Below, in pieces: positions 22,401-37,000 of a stretch of 64,000 bases of DNA. The stretch comes from Paragonimus skrjabini miyazakii. Its lineage: Eukaryota > Platyhelminthes > Trematoda > Plagiorchiida > Troglotrematidae. A program made the position numbers and the translations under genes. The notes beneath the pieces were generated by a model. That model was given only the letters and a program-made list of their open reading frames with translations. It did no database searches and had not been told where the DNA came from. Location of the stretch: the NCBI GenBank assembly GCA_014338405.1, contig JTDE01000113.1:119846-183845 (forward strand). Direction: 5' to 3'. Positions within the stretch are counted from its first letter, which is position 1; each line of letters opens with the position of its first letter.

Positions 22401-25400
22401 AGGTTGAAAAATAATACAGGTGTTGAACCTGTTGGACAATTTTGATTGTCTCGAGGTTACTTCCTGCATATAACTTCCAGCTCCAGCTATGCACTGTTTT
22501 GACATTTTTCTTTCGTTTTGTTTAGTTGAATTCATTTGATAGAAGCTCAACAGAACCAGTTCATACTACCGAAATGTAAGTTTGTTATGATCAATTTGAA
22601 TATTAAACATAGTTAGTTTTATATGGGTACTGCAATGGAAGCGAATCAAAGACTACAGTTGAAACGCTTTCAAATAATTGTAGTCAGTCCACTTGTTTCT
22701 AAATCATGCGCTTCTAAATTTCACCGGTAACTTTCATTTTCAGAAGCTAGCATAAGGATAAACTACTAGCCACAAACTCCTTGAAAATAAATTCCTGAAT
22801 CTAACCACAATATCCTTGAATCTCACAGTGCCTGGTTTCACATAAGTTCATCCATAATTTTGTTAAATTTGGAGAACTCGCGAACGCAAGAAACATAAAT
22901 CTTTTTACATCCTGAGAAACAATATAGCCAACACTTTTGTTAATCAGCTAAGTTTAATGGACAGATGTAATTCACATCGAATTACTAATGAGTGCCAAAT
23001 TTTGGTGTCTACAGTTTTCTCTACCATTTCTCATAACCGCACTGCAAATCAAGCAGACATTTATTAATATATTAGATACGGTAAAGGTCAGTCTTGATGT
23101 AGACTGCAAGGGCATACCACAGCTGGAGCGCTTGCCAACAGAACCTGAGCTGCGGGAAGGATAAGAATAATAAAAATCAGCAATTTCGTTCATACCTCTG
23201 TTCATTAGTTGTCTATTTTTAAACAAGACATTGGCTTAAATTGAACTGTCTAGTCCAACGCCTCCACAATGTTGTGTGTTTCATCGGTCTCCAGGCCCAT
23301 TCACTTCTGGTGTTAGCTGTTCGATAAAGCGCGCACACATGTTACTACATAAGAGTTTTTTGCCTGGCTTCGTGTCTTTTTTATCCATCGCTGATGTATT
23401 CATTTGCTGGAGGTATAGCGCGATTATGAACCATGTCATTTTTTGTTCTCTCGAAGTTATGCATAAAAGGATATTGCTTAATCACCTCTGGGGAAGAATA
23501 AAACAAATTATTAGTTCTATAGAATTGTCTTTCACGATGGTGATTTTAAACGGTTGGGTAACGGTTTATACGTCGTACCCTCCATTATACTTATTCACAG
23601 CGTTGATCGCCGTAAACTTATCGCTTCAGTAGTCCTTTCCAATCGGTAGTCTGCCAATCACAAGCGGTCCAGAATCCCACCAACGCGTTCCAAACAATTT
23701 CCCTCATTATGTGTGAGTAGTGCGTCTATTTATTACTTATTTTGTGGCAATTACATTGATTATGAAAATATTTTTCAGAAAGTTTCATTGCTTTGTCCGG
23801 AGTGTAACCACTGACATGTATGTGGCACATGCTCTACTAGTTGACCTGCTAAGGCCCAGTGGAAGATTGGAAATTTCGCATCAGAATTCCATTGTTTATC
23901 GGATGGTTTGTAGTTAGTTACTTTACTTGAAATTCCTCTTAATCACTTTGACGTCATGACAGCAATTTCCTTGTCAAAGTTCTGATTTACTGGGCAGTTC
24001 CAAATTACCAGCAACAGTTTTGTGAAAAAGTTCAGTTTCATTGCTGATGAGTAGTTGAGTTTCAATCCAAAAGTTTAGTTTCATTTGTGTTTTTTCACAC
24101 AAAAATTGAGAGGAATTGAAAAACCCGTTTTTACTGGGATTGCCCGCAGAATCTAGGTCTAAACTGTATAGAACAGATTATGAATTAAAGCGATAAGGGT
24201 ATTTTTGTAGTCACAAAGCGTTTACAACTAATTGGGACGGATATAAAGAGATGCCAATGGAAAATCAGCAAACTTCCGTATACTCAAGCGGACCGCAAAC
24301 GTTCAAAGTTTCTAATCAAATGCTTTACCCCATTGAAGAGTTGAAGCCATTGAACGTAAAGTTGTTGACGTAAATACTTTGTTTCATTTATTTACTTATT
24401 CAAGAGGCAGTATTCAGAAAACCAGATTTGTTTTCTGGATGTTCTGGGAGCAATTTGATTATAAGTAACTGTTCATGGTGAAGTTGTTTCATTTATGTAT
24501 AGAAGGTAAGTAACGATCCAGCCTATTAGTATTTCACCAACTTGCTATTGTGAGTCGAATACGGATGAAAAATATAGTATTATTCCATAACTAGTTCGCT
24601 GTGAAAACAATTTATTCCAACGTTAACACTAATTCTGTTTTGAGCAAATAATCCCGAACATCAGTAATGACAGGTGCCATGAGTTAACTTTGAATGCATT
24701 TTTAATTCAGGAGTAAATCGACCAGTGAACTCAACTGGACATTATTCGTCCCTGAGATCAAATTATATACTTGTATATGTTGTCTGTTGCTGATCTTCGC
24801 TTTATTCTGGTTGGTTGTTTAAACATATCCATAAAACTTAAATTTATCGTTAAAGTTAAACTAGCTTAAATGAAGCGACAATTCATTTTAATGAATTGCC
24901 AGGAGGAATTTATCCGAGATGACTTTCTGAGTTGAGCATACATCACTAATATAAACATGTTGTCTTCTTATTGCTTACATGGTGTAATTGTACATTTTTC
25001 ACCTGCAAAACGGTTTTCTTGTAAAAGTCGTCAGTGCTGACGGAATCTGGGACCTGAGTATTCTTTTCCCATGACAGTTTTGTTCCTTCTTTTTTCTGTT
25101 ACAGGAATTTCCGCATATACACCTTTTAATCACATGACTGAGCGACTTGCAGTAACAATATTTCTCTAAGATCAGCAACTAAAACTGGTAAAACGCAGTA
25201 AAATATAGGGCAACAACTTGTGGTAGTGATCTTACACTAAGTCTACCAACGGTATTGCAAACTAGCGAACAAAACAAATGGTGAAGTTTAAGCTAGTTAT
25301 TGGCCAAAATGTTTAGATAGTTTGACACAGATTTCAAAGTTAATTATCCAGAAGCGAATAATTCCATTTTATTGTTTCTGTGCACACTATAAAATGTTGT

Positions 25401-26889
25401 CTTTTTATTTACAATTCATTACAGTAAGATGAATATATTATCTATAGAAATAATCAGAATTACCCACAGATTCCACATTTTATTATTGAAACTAATGTTT
25501 AAGGTTCAGAGTATTTCGAAGCCATATTTTGAAACAGCAGCAAAGTTTTCACGTTGCAATATTTGTGGCGTTGTGTTTGGTGGACATATTAAATTCAACA
25601 TGCGTAGAACATACTTCATACACTTTCATTTGTAATGTCCATACAGTCTCGTCATCCGTACAAGCAACATAGCTACTGTTCAGTTGTCTAAAAGACATAA
25701 CCCAAGGGAGATGGCCCTCTGTTTCGAGATACAATTACGATTGTTGAGTTTTGAGTGGCGTTTAGACGCGTTTTCAAACTAAACTGTACAACGCATTGAA
25801 CATATGGAAACAGTCCAAATTTTAGTATTATGTTCTTTGGTGGCACGTTGCGGAATCTTATTTTTGCAGTCTAAACAAATATATATCGTTAGCACGTTTT
25901 CGATGAATCTCATTCAAAAAGCCTACATAGAAAAATAAGCATGCAGAACATATGTAAACCAATCATGACATGTTTCGGCAGCCTAGTTGCCATCCAGTGT
26001 CAACAATACGTATATCAAGTTTCAGGACATGGGAGACGTCGGTCATTGTGAAAATTGGATGTCCAGTATAGTTAAGTGAATGTGGCAGTTGTCGGGTTAC
26101 ATCACATGTTTCGCGCGCGAACTAATTGTCACTTGATCAGACACTATACGATCTTCACATGTCTGCATTACTTCCGTACATGTTGTGCCTTAAATCAGTG
26201 GACTAACTAACATGGAGTTAGGCAGGGCTTTGTGTCTCGATAAATGCTAAGCAGCAATGATTTCGGTAGTGCTTATAATAAAAACCTGCACGACTTTACA
26301 ACACATCTTGTCAGAAGCTAGTAGTCAGTCGACAACACTAAGAAAGATAAAGTGCAACACAAAATGTTCTCACGAGTTTATACAGCAATCTGTTTAGGGA
26401 TTCCTATTTGGTATGACTTGCTCCCTTACATTGAAAGCTGGATTTTTTCCCATACGATTACAGGAAGTTTATTAATGGTACATCAACGGAAGTAAAATTT
26501 CTTTTTCTTTAGATTACGCTAATCCGACCTTCATTCATCGGAATCACCGGGATACGCTTTTTCTATGATCAACAGGATAAACTAAGTACAACCAGTCAGT
26601 TCATAAAATAAAAACTTGATCTCATAATAACATATTGTATTTGTTACTGTAGTAAGAAAAGATAGCTTCAATTATATCTTGATCGCGGAGTGCTGCTTAA
26701 CATCGGTTGTGCCGTTCTTGTACATATGTGAAATCTAATTCACGTCATTTTGAATTGAGTGCGGAGAACAGTATACTATGTTTGTTTTAACCTAATAACA
26801 CTAATTGGGTTTTTTCCGGCTACAAAACAAGTTGTTTCTGCTATAACTGTGTTTAATTCCGAGGTTAGCAAACAAGATATTGGCTGCAA
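22401..26889. other. Non-coding stretch, nothing recognised
   Basis: About 4.5 kb of AT-rich DNA. The 118-codon plus frame at 23276-23632 and smaller frames show no motif. No SINE or LINE signature was seen on either strand. Confidence 0.5.
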
Positions 26890-27171
26890 CATTTCGATTT
26901 TCGATAGTTATGCACTCAAAATGATGTTATCAAACTGACCCAGAGTTGCGAACGAACAACACTAGCCGGACACTTAGAAACACACGAAAACACCTCCAAT
27001 TTCGCCCAACTAATTTGCGTCAGGATCCGCGTAACTTCCAAAAGAATTAGTGCTGACACATTTAGGCAAGTGGGTGAGCACATCACTAACTAACGGTCAC
27101 AACCCTTAATTAGCGCGCACTGACCAGGTATTCATTTTTACTAACTTAGTTCCGGTATATGCAAGAAACGG
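26890..27171 (-). repeat. Inverted repeat, left copy (~0.3 kb)
   Basis: Reverse complement of 29676-29980 with many substitutions and small indels. The best block is GTTTCTAAGTGTCCGGCTAG on the minus strand. Sharp ends are CATTTCGATTTTCGA (26890-26904) and GCAAGAAACGG (27161-27171). No tRNA-like boxes or coding motif were seen. It could be a terminal inverted repeat of a DNA transposon or one of two dispersed copies of an unnamed repeat. Confidence 0.8.
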
Positions 27172-29675
27172 ATTTTTAAAATACCGATGTGCCTCGGGCA
27201 GAAATGTATGCCAACCGGAATGCTGTCTTCAATAGAAGGATTCCATAGTACCATTCGGTAAAATTGTCAACGACAGGGAATTTATTTTATTCATGAATTG
27301 TCAAACTGGCTGGTGACTGTGCCAATGTAATATGGTAGGAAGTTTCTTCCTGCGTAACTCTCAAATTCCGAGCGGTATATGCTGTGATCGAAACGGATTA
27401 GTGCTGTACGGTAATAAGGAACTTCGCTTTTGGAATAAATGCTTTCCGTCTTTGAATGACGCGATTAGACTGATTCATGAGTAGACATAATGTGTAACTT
27501 TACGTTTTATGTCCCAGCAAATGTGCTGCATTTCAGTTGGTGTTTAATGTAGACCAGTCAAACATTGCGGTTTCAAACCACAAAAACTAACCGGAGAAAG
27601 TGACAACCCGAAATTAATTCGGTTGCCACTAAGGCAGCAAAAAGGTCTCTTATGCACAAAGTAGTGTGACAATGTCTGTTTGCAAACGTTTGTTTCAATT
27701 TGACAATGAAACTTGTAACAACTTTTCAGATTTAATCACATGTTACGCCATCAGGTGATACTTGGCATTCATTGAAGTTGGCTCCTTTCGGGTGATTATT
27801 GTCGAACTGCTTTTATGTGTAACAGTTTGGTGAAACCATTATGGCAAATTCTCAATAGATTTGGTCTTTATTTGGCGCTCACTTCTATCAGCAAAGGATG
27901 CCTCGCACCCATTTTTATATTAACCTGTTTTTCAACCTGACAAACTGAGATGTCGATTGTTTGACCAGAGGAGTGTGAATGTGGAACTTTCTATGTAAAT
28001 TTAATGGCTTCACAGCAAGAACAATGCGGACAGTGGTTGACTTCAGGCATTGTTCGTTCAGTCGACAGATGTTGTCTCCTTTGAACGGCATTTGCGAAAC
28101 TACTGTTGTACTGACAACTCCAGGTTGTAGCCCACTTTGTGTATCAATCTCGTTGAACCTACGTATAAATAATTTCGTATAATGACTATCAAGTGACGTA
28201 CACTGAATTTGTCGGCGTGACCGCTATTTACATGTCTAATTTGGTCACGAAAATGACAACCCAGACCGTACCAGGTGGACTGTCCGTTTGACACAGTCTG
28301 CAATGCTGCTCTTTGTTTGTGGAAATTTTTAACTTAGACCGGTGTTTCCGAGATTTAATCCAGTGAGTGAAACAAGAAAGATGAGCCAAGGTATGGTGTT
28401 ACATGTTTCAACTTGTTCAGATCTATTTTTGCTTGGGTCTGTAGGGAACCGTTTTACTGCTGGATTATGATTCCGATGTTGTTCAGTCCAGCTAGCGATA
28501 ATCAGTATCATTATTCTTACAGCTTTATATTAAAATTTATATACCTTTCATGAGAATCAAAGTATGGTTCATTAACAAGTACCTTCTGTTTAAATATATC
28601 ACTCCTTAATAGACTGAAAATAAACTGACTTCCGCCGAGTGAGTTTAAGTTATGAGACGTTTGTCATACGCTGGTAAGACTGCTCAACACTTAGCTTAGA
28701 AAAAAGCAGGCTGACTGGCGGAGGATGATGAAACACACTCATTCGCAAGACACAATCGGTTCTCAATTTTCCGAGTCACCATAATACTGTATATGAGTAA
28801 AGTTACTTACACCCCATCGATGACGTATGCTTTAACTCTAAGAGACTAAGAGATACTTACGCATAACCTGAGATCGAAGTGCACGGTGCTTGACTCAGAC
28901 GTCGTTGAAAACAGCAATATGGTAGAGGTTAGTCTCAGTAGCATCCCAAATATACGTTGATGATATTACTCTACGCGATCATTCTATTTTGCTAATTAAT
29001 TTTGGGGATGCGTTTTCTTTGAATGCGAAGCTTCTTTCTGCAGCTTTATGACACTTACGACAATTCGGCTAGCTGACTGTATTTTGGTACTTTTTCAGTA
29101 CGGACTATGACCACACTACCACGGTTCGTTTCCTCTTGACTGAGAATGAGAAGACGATAGCTTGACAAGCTTAGTTATCATACACCTAAGTCTTCTTATA
29201 TTAAACCACGGCCGGTTGTCTAACAAACACTGTCACAATGGAATTTATATTCAATTTACCAGGGTTTATCTAACTCATGTAATGACACTTTGCAACTAAC
29301 AACGTTAGAACTATGATGCCACGGTAAATTATTATTTTTTCAAACAATGGAAAACCTTCACAATTTTTATAATTAATAGGCCCACTGACCAAAAAATGTG
29401 TCGAAATGGCACTGACCGCTAGACACTCGTCCCAAAGGCTGACCGCTGGCCTAGATTGACAGATATCCACAGACAACCATAGTGCACGTAGCTCAACCGA
29501 ATGGGGACTTTAGTTTGATGCAGGAAAACTGTTTGTGAAGTTATTCAAAGTTTGTAGACGAGACAGCTCAGGCTACGGTGTGTAGTTGTATAATTGTAAA
29601 ATGTACAAAGTTGGCGCATCTGCTATATGCGGTTGCGCATTTTTTACCTTGGCGATGACTGAATACCTAAGAAAC
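27172..29675. other. Spacer between the two inverted repeats
   Basis: 2.5 kb with frames of at most 68 codons and no transposase or other motif. If the repeats are termini of one element, it is a non-autonomous or fully decayed one. Confidence 0.5.
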
Positions 29676-29980
29676 CCGTTTCTTGCACACACCGGAACTA
29701 ATTTAGTAAAAATTAGTACCTGGTCAATGTGGGCTAATCAAGGGTTACAACCGATGTCTGATCAGTGATGTGCTCACTCACTTGCCTAAATTTGTCAGCT
29801 TTAATTCTATCGGTGGGGAGTTGTATTTCCAGAAGTTACGCCGATACTCACGCAAATTAGTTTGGCAAAACTGGAGGTGTTTTCGCGTGTTTCTAAGTGT
29901 CCGGCTAGTGTTGTACGTTCACAACTCTGGGTCAGGTTGATAGAATCACTTTGAGTGCATAACCTTCGAAAATCGAAATG
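29676..29980 (+). repeat. Inverted repeat, right copy (~0.3 kb)
   Basis: Partner of 26890-27171. Matches start at CCGTTTCTTGC (29676-29686) and end at TCGAAAATCGAAATG (29966-29980). Beyond these points the flanks of the two copies no longer match. The 60-codon frame 29586-29768 crosses its edge and is not considered a gene. Confidence 0.8.
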
Positions 29981-30840
29981 GGTGCATTCGGTTTAGCCGA
30001 ACGTCCAGTTAGTTGATGCGCTGTTAAACACTCATATCAAGCCATTGAATAACACTTCATGATTGGATGCTATTTTGTATGCACTATTGTTGGATGTGTT
30101 CCCATGCGAATCTATGTTCTCCGTCTATATCTCTACTTGAGTATGAGCTTACTTCACGTGCTAATGTTGTTGCCTGAAGACGTTTTCCTCTTTGACTTCT
30201 TTAATTTGATGAGATTAACATCGTGCTGTTCGAGATAGTTTATTTTACTCATTTAACTATCACGTGTTTTTTTAATGAGATATCGGTCGTATGTGTTGAA
30301 CACATTGGAAGTCACTGCATTTTTCAGCCGATCCAATCAATATCTCAGTTTGTAGCTTGGATTTTGATGGTCGGTGACAGCTGATCTTGCTTGTAGATAA
30401 AAAAAAATCATTCTAGTTTTCTTCTTTGCAACAAAGTTGCCCGTAGAATCTAGCTTTTCCACTTTGCTAACGTTATTCAGGTAGATCACATCAGTTCCTT
30501 ATTGACCGATATGCTGCCTATGATATTTAGGCATTATATGTTTCACTCTTTATCCAGTTTGTGCTACTGTTCGGCTCAAACCTGCAGTACTCTAATTTTA
30601 CTGCCGGCCGCCAAACGTTTTTTGATTTTTCGGTATACGTTACCGTCACTGTTACCCTACAGTTAACTTTTATTTCGTTCCACTATTTCATAAGGAACTG
30701 CGCACTGGTCTCCTTTTCATTGGTTGTAAATTCTATGTGCACTAGTTTTGTACTTTCTCACTGAACGTAACTCAGTCATGGTACTTATTTTAGAATAAGA
30801 CAATCTGTCTAGTATGTCTATATGTTGAACATTCAGGGTG
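29981..30840. other. Non-coding stretch, nothing recognised
   Basis: Contains an A8 run near 30400 and a 67-codon frame (30561-30764) without a motif. Nothing else was seen. Confidence 0.5.
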
Positions 30841-31015
30841 TATTTTCGTAAACTGCCACCTAATTGAGCTACGAAGTTCACCTGGTAAGGCGCTTGCTGT
30901 GTTTTGGCGTGGTGTTTCTGTCGGTGGTTCGAATCTAGCCAAACCCCTGACTTTTCACAATTGGGTCGCACCTAGAACTCATCCATCTGCCAAACTACTT
31001 ATTGGTAATCTAATA
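30841..31015 (+). mobile_element. tRNA-derived SINE, second family, copy at 30.9 kb
   Basis: The tRNA-like head has an A-box region ACGAAGTTCACCTGGTAAGG at 30871-30890 and an intact B box GGTTCGAATCT at 30926-30936. It is followed by the CACAATTGGGTCGC block shared with the copy at 59.24 kb. The distance from A to B box is tRNA-like. The A box is weak (TGAGCTACGAAG… in place of TAGCTCA…), so transcription is doubtful. Confidence 0.6.
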
Positions 31016-34000
31016 CCCAGTTGGCTAGTTTTTTTTCATTTCTGGACACAGGAAAAGAATGAATAATTAGGTGTCACCTTATTCGTACTCTTTATCTTTA
31101 TTTATATTTCCCGTGCCATTATTTCAATGTTTTGGTGCACTTTTCAGTGTCTTGTGCACTATATCTGAACAATCTAAGGAACAGACTCGTTTGCGTGGAT
31201 TTATCAACCAAAAATTGATATGGCAAATATATGAATGAACGTTTCATATGAAGCAAGCAAATTAGAGGACAGATAAAAATAAATTATTTACTAGGTTATT
31301 ACATTCAACTAAATATATTATGAAGACGAAGAATTAAGTAAAATGCTACAGAATCACTACTGAATTTTTCGGCACTGACTTTCACTTGAAATTATCGCTA
31401 CAGATTTGAAAACATCTTTTTATAGGTGGAACGATCCAAAAATATTACGCATCTCTAAATAATTTGGCATCGTAGGTCTCACTTTTCAGCGAAGAAAAGC
31501 CTTTATTTCAACAAACGGAAAAGGTTGCTAGAAGGTAAGTGACTAAGTTTTGTTTCAATAATCGTCACAAAAAATAAACTGCGCACGAAATGTTGAAGAA
31601 ACTGCCGACCTTGGGACTTATGCTGTGTTCAAGAGTGGCCAAATCTTTCGAAGATTGACTAACACTTCAAACATCAGATTAGATGAGAACCAATAATGGA
31701 TCATTTCCCTCATAGCACTTCGCTGCCTGGTTTGTTCACCATTAGTCTAGTCGTGAACAAATTGCTAAGGAGATAGACTTTACATCATGGACATCAATGT
31801 CAAACAGAAAAAGACATAGAGAAAAAGCAAAGCATTTTGCATCATAATTGCTATACCTGAATACAGAGTGTTTATCAGATACTTCATGGTCTTGCGAAAG
31901 CCGTTACGATCAGTTAGAACGAATAAAATAGCCAATATTCTTATCGGACTGAAACGATGAAGAGTTTGACGACTGGTTTCTAATACAACAAAAATTGTAT
32001 TTCACTGTGCCAATCCCTACTCTATCTTCAAAGTTTTGCAGAGGATGTTAGAAAACTGTTATAGTTGAAGCATGAAATACGGAATATAACTATTTTATTG
32101 ATTCAGAACCAGGTACGACAAAGCTTATCCTGAGCTAAAACGTAGCGGTTGAACTCAGTGCATCAGTTTTGTTCCGAAAATGAGTGTCAGTGTAATCTAG
32201 CTAAATCTGGAGAACTGTGATACTACTTGCGTCTTGTGAGTGGATGTATGCCTCAGTGGACGCAATAAATATAATGCTTATTGATCGAATAAGAAACAAT
32301 TTCATTCTTTAAATAATTGCTTTGGCTACACCAGATGACATCCAGAAGGCTGACTCCTTTGTTCAGGCTGCGGGGTAGTGTAGTTAATGATTGTGTGTTC
32401 AACTTTTCAAGGATGCACTAGTATGTCAGATCGGTTGGTTGTTTTGTAATGATTGCCGTTCCAACTTAGCACATAATATGTCTGAAGTATAACCAATTGA
32501 TATATTGAATCACTGAAGTAAATGGCCAAAATGTACTTATTTTAGTAGACGTTTGTTGAATAGGGACGCACAGGGTAAACATACAATTTTGTGAGGCCTA
32601 CGTTTTCCTCCGTGTACACAGATATTTGTGTCTGGAGATTACTAGACGAATTTCAAGCTTTCCAATAATTGATGTGACTTATTCATTCGTTGAAGGAACC
32701 GACTGCTTTTGAACTGATAACTGGGAATAATTTATTAAGATATGAACGCATATGTACTTTAACTGCGATTTCTATTGTTTTTCTTTCGCAACTACACACT
32801 ATGCTTTCCGTGTACGTTAGTTATAATCTCACAACTGGACTGGCTATGGTCACAGTAAATGAGAGTGACAAGGAGACAGGCGAGTCTTGGTGTTCATTCA
32901 ACTTCAAAAAGATGGGTTTCGTCCTAAATGAGACCTACTAGACAAAGATAATCCGAAGATTATTCGAAATGACTAATTTTCTCTAACCAGTCAAGTCCTA
33001 ATCCATCTGGACACCGTCTATACAATTATTTTGAGCCAGGCGGAAGCAGTTACCTGCATAAAGCTCCTTCCCTATGCATCCGTGAGCACCAGTTTTGATT
33101 TGTTCTCTCATATGTAATATATTGATTTGCAAGGGCCAGCTTTAATCATCAAGCGTTGTATGCCGCGCAGTACAAGTGAATGACGTGACAAGGCAACAGA
33201 GAATAGATATTCACCGATGCAATGTTTTTACACAAGTTCAACCAGCGACATCACCCACCTGGCGGCAATTATATTTGTGTAAATATTTAATGTTTGTTGG
33301 CAATAATGTTTATACAACGATGTCATTAATATCCATCTAATTAGTCAATCATCTATATAGTACGCTTGTCCTCTGGTTACAGTACGCAAAACTAAAGTGT
33401 CATTCACTATACTGAGGACGCGGGCATCTGGACAAAATCTTCTAATCTTAAAGCAAAATCTGAAATATGATGAGGAATAATTGTCAGTCCTTCGTATCGT
33501 TTGAAAAGGATAGGGCGAATCGGCCACAATAAATTAATGAGATGGAGATCAACGAACTGCATTATGAAAACGAATAAACAGTAGTCCTAATAGCTTTCGG
33601 AACATTGATCCATTAGAAGCATTGCCAACTGAACAGACTGTGAAGAACATTTTCACAATAGAGACAACGGCAATGTTTATCTGTTTTCTCACTGCACTAA
33701 CAGTCATTTGAAATGCCAATATCCATTAAGGACTACAAGAGATTCTATTATTGACGAGTTAGAAGACATTTTCAGTTTTTGGTAGGAGATTATCAAAAGG
33801 TCTGCTGACACTGGATAGTATCGTTGATATATTTTTTACGGTCCGAAACTACACTTCATGGCAATAGAACTTTTATCTTCATTATCAATACGAGGGGAAA
33901 CAGCATAAATAAGATAGCCACTTCAGTTGCTGACAAAGGTTTTGGTCATGTGACCACAAGCCAGTCGGAGAAAGCACCACTTTGAGACAACATGTCTCTA

Positions 34001-37000
34001 TTACATAACCCAGTGATATGATGGTTGAATTCTAACAAATACTGAAAGTTTCTCAACATCAGAATCAATAAGAACGTTTCTAACTTAAACCAAAACCGAG
34101 GTAATCAGATTGCAGAGTGAGGATTTCCTTTCATCTCCTAGAAGACAACACGGTTTAGGCATTTTCACTTTGTAATCTGATAGAACAGTAGTAGCCGAGT
34201 TATCCACGTTTTACTCATTAAAATATGGTAAGCTAGAAGAGACAGCTTACATTTTTATCAGTTGCCAGGAACAGCCACTAGGCAACATGATAGCACTGAT
34301 GGATTTAATGATGCTGCAGTTTATCCTAGGCATTAGCACGCAGTGTGGGAGTGTTGTAAATAGCCGAATCAAAATGTGTTTTTATGGGATAATGGTGCAT
34401 AACGTTTTATGATGTCAAATCACCCATAACTGGCGTTCCTGGTCTTTGGTGAACACCTTGGTAAATGCTGAAACTAGTAGTGATCTTTACAATCTAATGA
34501 AATGGTAACTTTCACAGTGATATTACTGGTTCGAAACCAGCTGGAAATGCTTAATCTGGCTTGTTCTGAATGTCAAAAAACATCAAATATGTACCTATGG
34601 TTAGCATATTATGCTTAAGGAGTTTTATAACGGTAGTTGACGTTTCTCGAAAGTAAGCTGTGGACTACTGTGGATATCGTATTTATAAACCTTTGTACTT
34701 GCTTCAAACGGTAACATTCCACAATTATCTGTGGTTACAACGAACAGATTAGTGTACAACCAAATCGAGTAACAATGATCAGTATATATGTAGGACACCT
34801 TTTAAAGTTCGTTAATAATGCATTAACAAAATGGTCAGAAATACAGTGAACGTTATATACTACTGTTGAGTTCAGAGAAGCAATTAAACAATCAACAATG
34901 ATTGTATCAATCAATAAAGTAAAACGGTCTGAAGAGCGTGAATAGAATGTGTGAAGCAATTTGGCTTCAATTCCTGAATTTGAAACGCGTGGTACGGTTG
35001 GATTTTGGATGCAGTCACTGTTCTAACCAACAAACAATCCTTTGCTCTCCGACTGTATTCACACAGACAGAAAAGCGTTATACGTTTGTATGATGCTGGA
35101 CAGTTGCTCCTGGAAGCCAGTATACGTTGACACAAACATTTGTTCATTGTGGTCATGTGATTTAATCCTTCAGGGCTTCTGGTTTCAATAGCTATTTGTT
35201 ATGCAAACTAACTCCATCCACAGACAATGCAACATACTGAAAAAAGATAACTTCTCTGTTTGTCTTGAATTAGGATGATTTTCATCTAAAATGATTGGGT
35301 TTCCTTTACAAGACAGTGGTGGTTGGATGACATGAATTTATTTAGATGGTTTTTACTATCTCTTCATGCTACATGTAGTTTTGATTAAATCCTAGACCTA
35401 TTTGTGTAAATATATATTTTGACGTTTCTGGAAAATCACTACTCTCTTGATAACTTTACCGTAACCACCAAAATGGAATATCAATGAATCCAAATTATGT
35501 TTTCTCTATTAATAAAACGTTGTTGTCCTCAGTGAAAACACTACTGGTAGGCCGAATAAAATCGACTGCATTCCTACTTGTAGCGAGTGCAGGGAATTTC
35601 ATGCCATTGGATTTACAAACCACTGTCTAGCAGTGGTTCTATCGAATCACCAATTTACACAACTGATTTTGAATTCATCTCAGTTTTCGTTTCATTTGCG
35701 ATTACAATTGCTCACAGTCTAAATTGCAACCATCTTTTCGGATTATTCGGGAAAATTTAGATATATTTTACCACACGGAATAAAAACTAACAACGGTTGT
35801 GGGTTCATAGATATCGACTGAATAAAAACCCACAAATGTTCAGTTTTGCTGACAGTGCACTAGTTCAAAAGTGAATGACAATCTTCATATTGTAAACTCA
35901 GCTGCACGATTTGACAAAACGTAAATTGATGTTAAGGCCAGACGTCTAACAAAAGATTTCATGCATATAACTTCATCTGTGTACACATTTCAATATGAAC
36001 TGCACGTGTGACCCACGGTCATCGACACTGTACACGTTGTGTAATCAGTTATTATACAGGTTCCGGCTTATGTCACGCTCACTGAAATTTTGCTTTCGCT
36101 CATGTTGGTCCTCATCAATTCTATTCACTTGTTAAAGCTAGTTCAAAATACCGCAAGCTTTGTGATTAGATATTTACTAAAATCTTCACCTTTATGATTT
36201 TGTATATCTTCTGCGTATTTGAAGGCTAGTTTATAAAGTTCAGTGACAGCAATAAGACATTTCGACTAGTCCGGACTTGGACCAAGTTGAAAACGCAGTG
36301 GTTGAGATCTGCACATAATCTACTGCGCAAAATAGCGTGAAAATAAGGCTGTTATTTTATTAGTGCACCTATCTTGCGATTGTTTGTTTCTGTTCTCTTT
36401 TGGTCGGGATGGTTATCGCGATGTTTTTCAAAGATTTAAGCAATTTTTCTAGAATAGTTCTAAACGTTTCCAGTTACGTTTTACGATTGTTATTCGGGCT
36501 TCACCTAATGAACCGCATATCCTATTGTGCGCTAAAACAATAGAGTTAAGCGAAGTTAATTAACAACCTAATCAGAAATATTCATCTGGGTTGTTTTCTT
36601 TTCGGCGTATACTAAGTACATTTTCAAACAGTTTCATGCTCACTGCGCCGACGGTGTGCACAGATTTTCAATATTCGTGTGAGTTCCGCTCAGTTATATG
36701 TTATTATTGGCCTACCACTTTTTTCGCATGTGTTAACATTAGTTGTAGCTAGTTGCTTCGCAGCGGGAAGGATGTGAACTCAGACATACATTCTTATGCA
36801 GTTACTGCGATAAAATCGCACTAGACAAGACCAAATTTTTGCCTCAGGTATTTAGTCTCAAATGGTTTTGAGCACCTCTTCGGAATCTTAACGTTGGCTG
36901 AAAACTGAGTGTTGGTAATCAGTTGGCATGTCGAGTGAGAACAATGATCTCTATGGTTTTTTCACATGCACATGACTGAAGTCCAACTTCTGGTCAGCAC

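Noticed and set aside
24040..24080. CTGATGAG string suggesting another hammerhead
   Set aside because: No GAAA with a pairable stem II and no cleavage triplet downstream; similar CTGATGA strings near 37951 and 40445 also fail.
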